Assembly: GCF_041949975.1 (NCBI RefSeq)
Contig: NZ_JBHFQG010000001.1
Location: 124,001 to 188,000, forward strand
Direction of reading: 5' to 3'
Source of the DNA: Alteribacillus sp041949975
Lineage (GTDB): Bacteria; Bacillota; Bacilli; Bacillales; Marinococcaceae
DNA: 64,000 nucleotides
Shown here: positions 8,268 to 15,956 of the stretch, in pieces
Layout: the number at the start of each line of letters is the position of its first letter
Numbering within the stretch: position 1 is the stretch's first letter
Notes under the pieces: model-generated
What the model was told of the DNA's origin: nothing
The model's input: the letters and a program-made list of their open reading frames with translations, nothing else
The model's database searches: none
Translations under genes and position numbers: made by a program

Positions 8268-9457
8268 TTTATGCAATAAGCAATAGTTTATTGTATGTTT
8301 GCTTTGCTATCGTCATCGGAATATGTTTACTTTCTCTTGTTCCAGAAGATAAAAAACCCAAGCTTGTTCTGCCAAAAAAATGGCTGGCGGGCAGTGTCTT
8401 GTGTATACCAGTTTTAGCCATCATACCAGTTCTGGATTTAGCCTTTAGTGTAAACGGGTATCGAGAAGAGTTCATACTTGCTAGCTTTTTTTACGTATTG
8501 CAGCATATAGAAGCAGGAAGAGCCTGGACGGCCTTATTGTTTTTTTCCATTATCTTTTTGGTCTTAATATGGATGATGTGTAAACAATTATCTTCTTCAA
8601 ATGTTTATCTTTTCGGTTTATTACTTGCCTTTGGAATGATTGTGACACAGGGAGTTGTCGGACATTCGGCGAACATGGGAAGCTATCCGGGAGCAACTTC
8701 TCATATTCTGCATTTATTAGCGGTCAGCTGTTGGGTGGGTGCCCTATTCGTTGTAAGCTGGTTTTCTAACAATGATGATAACTGGCACCATTTTATTGAT
8801 TGGTTCACTCCAGTTGCGTTTACATGTGTTATAACCGTTAGTTTTTCAGGTGTGTTCATGACATTTTTTCTAACGGAGAGTATCTTTAATTCCTGGATGC
8901 TGACCTATGGGCAAGCTTTATTATTAAAGCATTTATTATTTATACCGTTATTAGTATTTGCAAGTATAAACGGCTTTTTCATAAGGAAAAAAATAAAACA
9001 AATGCCAAATTTGTCTCCGCGCCGCTGGTGGCGGGCCGAGAGTATTATTATATTGACCATATTTGTAGTTACTGGTTTTATGAGTGAGCAGGAACCACCT
9101 CATAATATAGCTCACACCCTAAACAGAGAAGATTCGTCCGTTCTATTTCAATCGCTCGTATCGTTTCCAATTGGCCCAGATACAGAATTATTTTTTCAGC
9201 CAGATTGGTTAAGTCTAATATTTTTAGTGGTAGGTATTGTGTTTTTACTCTTAGTTATTTATGCATTTAATCAGGGTTTTTCACCAATTGGAGCCGTTAT
9301 ATCCGGTATACTGGCTGTTAGTAGTATGTATTTAGGTATTATAAATAATGTAGAGCCAGAATTTCGTATGGAAGCACTACAAGAAACAGTTTCTTATGGA
9401 GTGCTCTTTTTTAATAGGAAGGTGAATCCTGTTTTTCCGAAGCATATAGAATCTTAA
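8264..9457 (+). CDS. copD: CopD-domain copper transport membrane protein
   Basis: A 397-residue integral membrane protein with about eight hydrophobic helices. The region VGHSANMGSYPGATSHILHLLAVSCWVGALFVV is the conserved CopD core, with His and Met residues thought to conduct copper. The gene overlaps copC (ATGA), so the pair is coupled. The extra C-terminal helices extend it beyond a minimal CopD domain. Its expected regulator, the YcnK-like gene next door, is broken, so expression may be constitutive. Confidence 0.82.
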   Translation: MIYAISNSLLYVCFAIVIGICLLSLVPEDKKPKLVLPKKWLAGSVLCIPVLAIIPVLDLAFSVNGYREEFILASFFYVLQHIEAGRAWTALLFFSIIFLVLIWMMCKQLSSSNVYLFGLLLAFGMIVTQGVVGHSANMGSYPGATSHILHLLAVSCWVGALFVVSWFSNNDDNWHHFIDWFTPVAFTCVITVSFSGVFMTFFLTESIFNSWMLTYGQALLLKHLLFIPLLVFASINGFFIRKKIKQMPNLSPRRWWRAESIIILTIFVVTGFMSEQEPPHNIAHTLNREDSSVLFQSLVSFPIGPDTELFFQPDWLSLIFLVVGIVFLLLVIYAFNQGFSPIGAVISGILAVSSMYLGIINNVEPEFRMEALQETVSYGVLFFNRKVNPVFPKHIES

Positions 9458-9563
9458 TTATTTCCTCGTATAGCGGAAGTGGAGACGAAAAGAAGATACC
9501 CTGGTAAGTTGTTATAAGGGAACTAAAGGCAGCCGGCTTTACAGAGGTAAAAGAGATAAAATT

Positions 9564-9764
9564 ATGGGAAACGAGACAAAAGTATACATCAAAAAACAGA
9601 TGCTGAACGAGATCCGTTCAAGAGCCGGCCGCTCTATTCTTCATGAGCTATCGAATGCAGAGATTGAAGAACTGATTACCTATATCAATCATCAAGTGAC
9701 CGAAAAAGGGAAGCTAGAAGAAAAAGATCGGTGGACGGTTTGGACAGCCGTCAAAAAAGCTTGA
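9564..9764 (+). CDS. small hypothetical protein (66 aa)
   Basis: MGNETKVYIKKQM... is a charged, predicted helical protein without a recognised family. The ribosome site is weak (AAGAGATAAAA). A clear terminator follows directly, which supports a real transcript. In another frame, the upstream 60 bases read VIRELKAAGFTEVKEIKLWE, similar to the end of a methyltransferase-like domain, so this region may be a fused or decayed locus. Function unknown. Confidence 0.5.
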   Translation: MGNETKVYIKKQMLNEIRSRAGRSILHELSNAEIEELITYINHQVTEKGKLEEKDRWTVWTAVKKA

Positions 9765-9771
9765 TTTCATC

Positions 9772-9810
9772 AACAAAACCAGCAAATATTGCATCTGCTG
9801 GTTTTGTTCT
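9772..9810 (+). terminator. rho-independent terminator
   Basis: AACAAAACCAGCA pairs perfectly with TGCTGGTTTTGTT around an 11-base loop, followed by a T-rich tail; it ends the transcript of the 66-aa gene. Confidence 0.8.
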
Positions 9811-10107
9811 ATTTCCACCTATCAGTAGGGATATTCAAACATAGTAATGATACATAAAACAACAAAAGCCCTTCCTGCTCTTTCGTCCTTGCGGCTCCGA
9901 TGACCGCTCCAGTGTGAATTGATCTAAAACTATATTCTTCTTTTGATACTGCATTCATTTAAGGGGGTTGCCAGCAATTGGAAATGAATGAGGAGAGGGT
10001 TTATTTGTGGAAAATTACTCACGGTAAGAGGGTGGGTAAGTAATCAATTTATTTTACTGTCTTTTTGGGAGCTTGTCAAATTTTTTCTCAGTTTATATAC
10101 ATTAGAG
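9811..10107. other. intergenic stretch without recognisable gene
   Basis: About 300 bases with no supported reading frame, repeat or RNA. It ends at the left terminal repeat of the MITE-like element. Confidence 0.5.
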
Positions 10108-10372
10108 AAGGAGCTGTCTCTAAAGGTTAGATTAGGGTATGGTGGACATTTGCAATTGGAATATGCGAGACTCCTACGAAACAAGCGATGGTGTGAAGCC
10201 CCCGCTGTGAACGTTTTTTGCTCACGAAGTGACTAAACCGCCGCCCGCGGCAAAGAAGACACTAGAGAACGAGAAAAGCGAGCTGGAGTAGATGCCGCAC
10301 TTGTGCCCTGAGGGTGAAAGCAAGTATATTCCAGTTGCATTTACTGAGAACTAACTTATGAGACAGCTCCTT
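10108..10372. mobile_element. MITE-like element with terminal inverted repeats
   Basis: AAGGAGCTGTCTC at the left end is the exact inverse of GAGACAGCTCCTT at the right end. The similarity continues imperfectly inward: TTAG, then TGCAATTGGAATAT on the left against ATATTCCAGTTGCAT on the right. The 265-bp interior carries no intact ORF. Internal GC-rich words (GAGACTCCTACG, CCGCCCGCGGCAAAG) resemble dispersed repeats common in Bacillaceae chromosomes. It lies immediately 3' of sspH. The lack of a transposase means any mobility would need a helper. Confidence 0.65.
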
Positions 10373-10375
10373 GCT

Positions 10376-10555
10376 TTACTTTTCTTCCAGACTGGTCACG
10401 GAAACACTTTGAATTTTGTTTGGATCATTCAGGGAATGAATAGTAGCTACTCCAACTTGTTGATCAACATGTTCAATATAAACAGGTTCTCCTTGATACA
10501 TCACATTTGCCATCTCAGTGGAAGATGAAATTTCTTGTGCTCGTTGTGCATCCAT
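10376..10555 (-). CDS. sspH: H-type small, acid-soluble spore protein
   Basis: A 59-residue protein MDAQRAQEISSS...VYIEHVDQQ...ATIHSLNDPN...SLEEK that matches the SspH family along its whole length. SspH-type SASPs are made in the forespore and packed in the spore core. AAAGGAG lies eight bases before the ATG. The stop lies only four bases from the MITE-like right end. It is downstream of, and co-directional with, a 41-aa gene. It is direct evidence that the host forms endospores. Confidence 0.9.
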   Translation of the reverse strand: MDAQRAQEISSSTEMANVMYQGEPVYIEHVDQQVGVATIHSLNDPNKIQSVSVTSLEEK

Positions 10556-10572
10556 TTGTCATTCTCCTTTTT

Positions 10573-10698
10573 TTATTTTTTTCTATCCTCTAATTCTCTG
10601 CTGACTTTGGAAATCGTAATTCGATCTTCTCCAGTACTCGGTTGTACAGCATCTTTTCCTTTTATAATGTTGCGTTTCGATTTGGAGCGTTTACTCAT
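10573..10698 (-). CDS. small basic protein (41 aa), likely sporulation-associated
   Basis: MSKRSKSKRNII...DRKK is a lysine/arginine-rich 41-residue frame with GGAGAGAG seven bases upstream. It ends 18 bases before sspH on the same strand, so the two are probably co-transcribed. I do not recognise the family. Its size, charge and position suggest a minor spore protein, but this is inference. Confidence 0.6.
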   Translation of the reverse strand: MSKRSKSKRNIIKGKDAVQPSTGEDRITISKVSRELEDRKK

Positions 10699-10702
10699 AG
10701 GC

Positions 10703-11015
10703 TCATCTCTCTCCTTGTTGTATCGTTGGATCAATAATATTTTTTACGCCTGCAGACAGTTTTATGTACTTCTGTTCATGAGACTTTTTTGTTTTAAACA
10801 CTTTCGCTCCAAATTTTAAAGCGTTAAACCTGCTATTTAATAAATTTATGACTCTGGGATGCTGAAGAAGCTTTGTTAATCTGTCATAGTGCGAGTTGTT
10901 CAGCTGTTCCCAAGCCCGCCTGAGAATTAAGGAGTCGTGATAACTTTGCCTAAGGTGGCGGGTTAACTTTTCATATTTCTCTAATCCTAAGATGCCTGTG
11001 CCACAAACACCCCGA
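10703..11015 (-). pseudogene. start-less reading frame, possibly truncated gene
   Basis: The minus strand is open for about 100 codons (LEKYEKLTRHLRQSYHDS...KSHEQKYIKLSAGVKNII...QQGER) and ends just before the 41-aa gene, whose ribosome site overlaps its last codons. The composition looks protein-like, amphipathic and helical, but there is no ATG, GTG or TTG in frame upstream. It is either the 3' part of a truncated gene or has a frameshift near 10990. Family not recognised. Confidence 0.4.
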
Positions 11016-11029
11016 AATAAAATGAAGAA

Positions 11030-11067
11030 GACCAGCTAGAAAAAAGGAGCTGGTCTATTTAAGTTTT
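11030..11067 (+). terminator. hairpin with T-rich tail
   Basis: GACCAGCT pairs with AGCTGGTC around ten bases, followed by TATTTAAGTTTTTTT. No plus-strand gene immediately precedes it. Confidence 0.5.
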
Positions 11068-11159
11068 TTTAACCATAAGAAATCAATAATAAAGCTACAT
11101 GCTAAAATAGGAATGTGTAAACATTCTGAAAAATGTTGATTTAGAGGGGAGCAATAATT

Positions 11160-11775
11160 ATGGGAAAAGTTATCGTTGATATGTCTATGTCACTGGATGG
11201 ATTTGTTGCAGGTCCCAACGACAACGCGGAACAGCCGCTGGGAGAAAGAGGAGACATTCTCCATGACTGGCTTTTCAGCGGTGAAACCCCCAGTAAGTTT
11301 AATGATTTTTCCATCTATCAAACAGCAGCAGAGAAGTGTTTAATACCTCGTTTATCAGTACTGGTGCCTTGGTGACGGGAAGACGGACATTTGATGTGGT
11401 AGGTGGATGGGGCGGGTTCACGGAGTTCCTGTATATGTATGGACTCACCATGTTCCAAATAAAGTACCCCAAGGTTCAACGACTTTTACTTTCGTGACCG
11501 ACGGTATCGAGAGTGCTGTGGAACAAGCAAAAGAAGCTGCTGGTAGCAAAAACGTAGGGGTGGCGAGAGCGAGTACAGCTCGCCAATGTTTACAGGCAGG
11601 ACTTGTTGATGACTTCACCTTCATTTGGTACCGGTACTGCTCGGGAAGGGCGTCCGGCTATTTGATCAAGCAGCTGATATGAGAATGGAGTTAGAAGCAG
11701 TGAGGGTGATCGAATCCCCCCGGTGTGACCCATCTTTTTTATACGGTTAGTAATAGTAATAACAAAGTGCGTTAG
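11160..11775 (+). pseudogene. dihydrofolate reductase-like (RibD C-terminal domain) protein, multiply frameshifted
   Basis: Read across frames, the locus gives MGKVIVDMSMSLDGFVAGPND, then STGALVTGRRTFDVVGGWGG, VPVYVWTHHVP, FVTDGIESAVEQAK, ARQCLQAGLVDDF, LVPVLLGKGVRLFD and GVTHLFYTVSN. These are the consecutive blocks of the Bacillus YwjB/YyaP-like DHFR-fold family (about 200 residues). At least four frame changes are needed, near 11345, 11430, 11625 and 11718. The original start has GAGGGGAGC upstream. It is not expected to yield a full protein. Confidence 0.7.
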
Positions 11776-11966
11776 AAAAATGACAATCAAGGTTAACTTG
11801 CTGAGCTGTGATAGACGCAGCTTTATTTCTTTCTCATACAAATGGCCCTGGTGTTCCATTAATTTCCTCATGGACTAATCCAAAAGATAGTTTCTTTATT
11901 GCAATGAACCATGATATATTTACTTCAACGAGCTGCCATTTTCTCACCACGAAGGAGGTACTTACT

Positions 11967-12452
11967 ATGCTCGTAAACATTATCATTATCCTGCTGTTGA
12001 TCGGAAGCTTTTTCATCGGTCTTCGCCAAGGGTTTGTTTCTAAATTCGTCCGATTATCGAGTTTTTTACTAGCGCTTGCTGCAGGGTTTTTCTTTTATAA
12101 CTCTATTGCTTCCTGGCTCCGTACTTGGGTGCCATACCCGGAATTCCTTGGAGTGGGTTATGAAGGGATTTTCTACACCGTTCTAGGTTTTTTCAGTGCA
12201 TTTATTATAACCAACTTGATGGTTCTTTGGCTTGGCAAAATACTGCAAGTCTTTGCCTCTTTACCTATACTCCGCACGATCAACAAGGGGCTTGGCGGTG
12301 TATTTGGCGTAGTCAAAACGTATGTGGTGATCCTGATTCTCTTGATTGGGGTTTCATTCTTCCCGATAGAATCGGTACAAGCAGCTATTGATCAATCTTC
12401 GGTGGCAACAATTATGATGGAGAAAACGCCGTTCATTTCGGATTTTTATTAA
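11967..12452 (+). CDS. CvpA family membrane protein
   Basis: A 161-residue membrane protein with four hydrophobic helices. The N-terminal GLRQGFVSKFVRL is the conserved CvpA/YshB loop. ATG at 11967 is chosen because AAGGAGG lies eight bases upstream; an open frame reaches further 5' but lacks a ribosome site. The family is named for colicin V production but is widespread and of unclear function, with roles proposed in envelope stress. A weak GC hairpin with a T run follows at about 12463-12490. Confidence 0.8.
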   Translation: MLVNIIIILLLIGSFFIGLRQGFVSKFVRLSSFLLALAAGFFFYNSIASWLRTWVPYPEFLGVGYEGIFYTVLGFFSAFIITNLMVLWLGKILQVFASLPILRTINKGLGGVFGVVKTYVVILILLIGVSFFPIESVQAAIDQSSVATIMMEKTPFISDFY

Positions 12453-12592
12453 TACATGTGTAAAGGCTGGACGTAGGTTCAGTCTTTTTTTGTGCCTCAT
12501 AAAAAAGAGGTGGAGGAGGCAATAAAGCAGAGGGGGAAAAGTAAAGGACACTGGTTCCTTTATTTCTATGAATTCCTATGATTTGAAGGTGT

Positions 12593-12621
12593 TTGCGGAC
12601 AGAGGTCCAGAGTGTCCGCAA
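12593..12621. repeat. short inverted repeat
   Basis: TTGCGGACA and TGTCCGCAA flank an 11-base loop. The related words GGACACTGGTTCC (12547-12559) and GGACAGAGGTCC nearby suggest a degenerate intergenic repeat. Confidence 0.4.
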
Positions 12622-12744
12622 CTACGATCATAGAGCCCTTTTTAGGTGAAATAGCGAAATGAGGATCCGCGCCGCATCTCCAAGAAACTTTGCAGCAATT
12701 CTTCCTGTGGTAATCGACTGCAGCATAACAGGTCTCCTATTACA

Positions 12745-13356
12745 CTAAAATTCCGGCAGCCATTTTTTTTTATACAATGCAGCAATCATATTTAGAATAA
12801 ATATTGGAAGTCTTTTTGGGAAATAAGGCTTCTTATAAAAACGATAAAAGGCTCGTTTTAAATCCTCCCATTGAGTACAATGCTTTGTTTGCCGATAGCG
12901 CGCGACATCTATAATTTTTATCTTACCGTGCTGGGTCACCATAATATTTCGCAGATGAATATCTGATGGATTCAATCCTTTGTTTCGTGCGAGGTTCAAT
13001 GCTTGATCGACCTCTTTCATGTTTTGTTCTGAAACCGGAATGCCTTGCTGCAGACATTCAAATAACGTATGGCCTTCTATAAAATCGAGCACGAGATAGT
13101 TGGAGCCGGCCTCATATAAGGCCGGGAAAAATTCCAATCCCTCCAGATCACGGTAAATGCCAGCTTCCTCTGCTGCTATGTTTGTGAAATCGGGAAAGAA
13201 CACTTTTAGTACTTTTTGTGATCGAAGGATTTTAAAAACATAAGCACTTCGGCCTTTTCCAATGAGCTCTAGCTTGTCACCCTTTGCTGCAAGCCATGGA
13301 CAGGAGCCCTTGCCAGTCATGCGAACACTTTCAGCAAGTTCTCGATATGGACTCAC
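12745..13356 (-). CDS. RIO-like/serine-threonine protein kinase-fold protein
   Basis: A 203-residue kinase-like protein. LIGKGRSAYVFK is the glycine-rich loop and VLKVFFP holds the ATP-binding lysine. LVLDFIEGHTL is the hinge, SDIHLRNIMV replaces the catalytic HRDxxxxN, and IIDVAR replaces DFG. Small kinases of this type (B. subtilis YrzF) are common in Bacillaceae. The start is GTG with GGGAGA upstream. The altered catalytic loop keeps Asp and Asn, so activity is possible but unproven. Confidence 0.7.
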   Translation of the reverse strand: MSPYRELAESVRMTGKGSCPWLAAKGDKLELIGKGRSAYVFKILRSQKVLKVFFPDFTNIAAEEAGIYRDLEGLEFFPALYEAGSNYLVLDFIEGHTLFECLQQGIPVSEQNMKEVDQALNLARNKGLNPSDIHLRNIMVTQHGKIKIIDVARYRQTKHCTQWEDLKRAFYRFYKKPYFPKRLPIFILNMIAALYKKKWLPEF

Positions 13357-13434
13357 TTCTTCTATCTCCCTTCTTACCTTGTCATTTTCACATTATATCA
13401 CTCTCCTGTGTCTAAATTATGTCAAACGTTTGTT

Positions 13435-14157
13435 TTAACGGTTGGATTGTTTAAGCATAACATCGTAAGCTTCTGTAGCTTCTTTCAGTCCGTCAATAAA
13501 TTGATCATAAATATCCGTTGTATTTTCTCGGTTTTTTCGTGACCAATCATGGTTTTCAAAAAAAGATTTTCGCAATCCAGCAGTTAACTCTAACTGGGCC
13601 CCTTTTTTTAACTGATTATCGTTTACAATGTTATTTTTACTCGTTCCCGCGATTTCATCTGGTGCATCTTCCACTTGAAAACCGCGTTTTTGAAGAGAGG
13701 ACCTTATCATTTCTTTATATTCTCGATTCCGTCCGCCTACATAAATGATGGTCTCATCTCCATGGTACCCATGAATAGATAAAGCGCTTACAGAATTTTG
13801 TGCTATTTCTCGTCCTATCGGCTCGTCAAAATTCTTTGAATTAATATGCAAAATCAGGTTGTTTGTTGGCTTTATTCCTTCAAAGAGGTAGTATGAATCA
13901 TTTATTTGGTGGGCCAAACCTTTTGCCACTTCTGATGTTCCAGGTTCAATTCCCCCTCCGTGGATCGCGAGAATGGATATATCGCTGTTTCTTTGTTCAT
14001 AGTTAATCTCATAATCTTCATTTAATACTTCATTTTCGGCTAATTCTTCATAGGAGTTGTAGTAATTTGTGTTCGCGTGGGTCCAGAAGGTGAAAACAAA
14101 GAAGAAAAGAGAGACAGAGATAAAAAAAACAGATATCCCAATCACTGTATTATTCAT
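13435..14157 (-). CDS. poly-gamma-glutamate hydrolase family protein, membrane-anchored
   Basis: A 240-residue protein with an N-terminal helix (VIGISVFFISVSLFFFVF) and a DUF867/PghP-like zinc hydrolase domain. LAIHGGGIEPGTSEVA carries the metal-binding His and Glu, and ALSIHGYHGDE and GGRNREYKE follow. The B. subtilis relatives are YjqB, YmaC and YndL, which cut gamma-glutamyl polymers. The second ATG (14157) is used because AAAAAGG lies nine bases upstream; the first ATG at 14166 directly abuts that site. The active domain would be outside the membrane. Confidence 0.75.
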   Translation of the reverse strand: MNNTVIGISVFFISVSLFFFVFTFWTHANTNYYNSYEELAENEVLNEDYEINYEQRNSDISILAIHGGGIEPGTSEVAKGLAHQINDSYYLFEGIKPTNNLILHINSKNFDEPIGREIAQNSVSALSIHGYHGDETIIYVGGRNREYKEMIRSSLQKRGFQVEDAPDEIAGTSKNNIVNDNQLKKGAQLELTAGLRKSFFENHDWSRKNRENTTDIYDQFIDGLKEATEAYDVMLKQSNR

Positions 14158-14219
14158 GTCAAACATCCTTTTTCCTAGTCTATGATGGTTGCATGAAATG
14201 GATTAGTGATTTGACACGA

Positions 14220-14257
14220 AAAAAACCATCAACCTGCGTTTTAGGCTGATGGTTTTG
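14220..14257 (-). terminator. rho-independent terminator (minus strand)
   Basis: AAAACCATCAGCC pairs with GGTTGATGGTTTTT around an A-rich loop; the T run is on the minus strand, so it ends the FbpA-like transcript. Confidence 0.7.
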
Positions 14258-14306
14258 AATTGGGTATTCATTTAAAGTAATGTTTCTTAAAAATTTTTAT
14301 GAAAAA

Positions 14307-14468
14307 TCAGGAAATGTAGGATTTCTTTAGCAAAAATTGCTTTTTCAATTCTTTTTCCGTGGCTTCATAAAATTGCCGGCCGTCCGGCATTTTATACATA
14401 TTGAGATCTAAAAGGGCAGCAATGAGTTGGTCTTTATCCTTTTCAATGATTAAAGTACTCGTAGACAT
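14307..14468 (-). CDS. Fur-regulated basic protein FbpA-like (53 aa)
   Basis: A 53-residue protein with DQLIAALLDLNMYKMPDGRQFYEATEKELKK, which matches the FbpA/FbpB small-protein domain (LI.kLi.lGvYK.pdgRqLYElTl.EL). In B. subtilis these proteins act with the sRNA FsrA in iron-sparing translational control. AAAGGAG lies ten bases before the ATG. No clear Fur box was seen, but a perfect cre-like sequence lies just upstream, so carbon control may apply here. Confidence 0.75.
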   Translation of the reverse strand: MSTSTLIIEKDKDQLIAALLDLNMYKMPDGRQFYEATEKELKKQFLLKKSYIS

Positions 14469-14487
14469 AATACCCGCTCCTTTTATT

Positions 14488-14501
14488 TGTAAGCGCTTTC
14501 A
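14488..14501. promoter_or_regulatory. CcpA-binding (cre) candidate upstream of the FbpA-like gene
   Basis: TGTAAGCGCTTTCA fits the cre consensus TGWAANCGNTNWCA at every position and lies 20-33 bases before the start codon. Confidence 0.6.
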
Positions 14502-14789
14502 AATATAATTTTAAAGTTAATAGATGGAAATGTCAACTAAAATGAATTTGAAAAGTCTGAAGGAATTTTAAAAAGCACATGGAATCATAATTAAATAACT
14601 ATCTATTCATCTGTCACCTCTGTTTACCGGCCGTTCTGCTTTATGCCCCTTCTCTTACCCCAAGAGCACTCGACACTAATAATAAAATTTTGTTGATACC
14701 ATCTATGAAAACGTTTACTTAGAAGGGGTGTTTTTTGCAGCTGTGCGGGTACTAGTAATTTTTTAAAAACTGAAAAAGGAGATGGTTTT
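14502..14789. other. divergent intergenic region
   Basis: It carries the promoters of the FbpA-like gene (minus) and the LLM monooxygenase (plus). No further gene or RNA was recognised. Confidence 0.4.
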
Positions 14790-15881
14790 GTGAAAATAGG
14801 ATTGTTCTTAATGCCGACACATCCACCTGAAAGAAGTCTTTATGACGCCACGGAATGGGACATAGAGATGATTCAATATGCTGATCAGCTCGATTACGGC
14901 GAAGCGTGGATTGGAGAACATTTCACAGCACCATGGGAACCGATTCCGGCACCAGACTTAATAATTGCGCAGGCGCTGAAAGCGACAAAGCAAATTAAAC
15001 TTGCACCTGGAGCCCACTTGCTTCCTTACCATCATCCTGTCGAACTAGGTCACCGGGTTGCCTATCTGGATCATCTGTCACAGGGCCGTTTAATGCTCGG
15101 TATTGGGGCAGGGGGACTTCCCAGTGATTATGAAACCTTCGATGTAGACGGAGCCAATGGAGAAAATAGAAAAATGACAGCAGAAGCATTAGAAATCATG
15201 CTGAAGTTTTGGAAGGAAAAAGAGCCTTTTCAATACCGGGGAACCTATTGGAATGCGAATCAAATAGAAGGCGATGAATATTTAAAGCCACATATAGAGC
15301 CTTATCAGAAACCACATCCAACTATTGGCGTCACTGGATTAAGTCCAGGGTCAGAAACGCTGAAAATGGCAGGGGAAAAAGGGTTTATCCCGATGAGCCT
15401 TGGAGCTAATCTGGACTATATAGCGAGTCACTGGAATTCTGTAGAAGAAGGGGCAAAAAGAAGCGGCAAAAATCCGCAGCGGGATGTTTGGAGAATTACC
15501 CGTGATGTGTTTGTCGCAGATACAGACGAAGAAGCTATGGAAGGAAGCTTATATTCCATGATGGGAAGACAGCACCGAGAATACTGGCTTCCTCTCTTTA
15601 AAAAGCTGGGTGCTATATCTGTCTTCAAACATGAAGAATCGGTGGACGATAACGACGTTACCACCGAATATGTGGCGAAACATAACTGGTTTGTTGGTTC
15701 TCCAGAAACAGTTGCGGATAAATTAGCCAATCTATATGAAAAGGTAGGAGGATTTGGTCACTTGCTTATCACAGGTTATGATTACAGCGAAAACCCTGAG
15801 GTGTGGAAAAAGTCGATGCGGTTAATGAAAGAAGAAGTTCTGCCTCGGGTAGAAAAGAAAATAACAAAAGTAAAGAGGTAA
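14790..15881 (+). CDS. LLM class flavin-dependent oxidoreductase (limonene monooxygenase-like)
   Basis: A 363-residue bacterial luciferase-like monooxygenase. MKIGLFLMPTHPPERS, GEAWIGEHFTAPWEP, LPYHHPVELGHRVAYLDHLS and GRLMLGIGAGG are the flavin-barrel signatures. GSPETVADKL near the C-terminus is typical of the limonene 1,2-monooxygenase-like branch. It uses reduced FMN from a partner reductase and oxygen. The start is GTG with AAAAAGGAGA seven bases upstream. It is monocistronic, with a strong hairpin after it. The natural substrate is not evident. Confidence 0.85.
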   Translation: MKIGLFLMPTHPPERSLYDATEWDIEMIQYADQLDYGEAWIGEHFTAPWEPIPAPDLIIAQALKATKQIKLAPGAHLLPYHHPVELGHRVAYLDHLSQGRLMLGIGAGGLPSDYETFDVDGANGENRKMTAEALEIMLKFWKEKEPFQYRGTYWNANQIEGDEYLKPHIEPYQKPHPTIGVTGLSPGSETLKMAGEKGFIPMSLGANLDYIASHWNSVEEGAKRSGKNPQRDVWRITRDVFVADTDEEAMEGSLYSMMGRQHREYWLPLFKKLGAISVFKHEESVDDNDVTTEYVAKHNWFVGSPETVADKLANLYEKVGGFGHLLITGYDYSENPEVWKKSMRLMKEEVLPRVEKKITKVKR

Positions 15882-15892
15882 TAATATAAGAA

Positions 15893-15932
15893 AGAGCAGA
15901 AGTGGGTAAGACCCGCTTTCTGCTCTATAATT
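15893..15932. terminator. bidirectional terminator
   Basis: AGAGCAGAAGTGGG and the matching CCCGCTTTCTGCTCT form a strong hairpin flanked by A and T tracts, between convergent genes. Confidence 0.8.
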
Positions 15933-15956
15933 TTTATAAATAGTAAATATAAAAAA

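Noticed and set aside
9988..10236. 82-codon plus-strand frame
   Set aside because: It crosses the left end of the MITE-like element and has no family or ribosome site.
10535..10819. 94-codon plus-strand frame
   Set aside because: It is antisense to the well-supported 41-aa gene and part of sspH.
11808..11966. Upstream extension of the CvpA frame
   Set aside because: AAGGAGG sits directly before ATG 11967, and the upstream residues do not look like the family.
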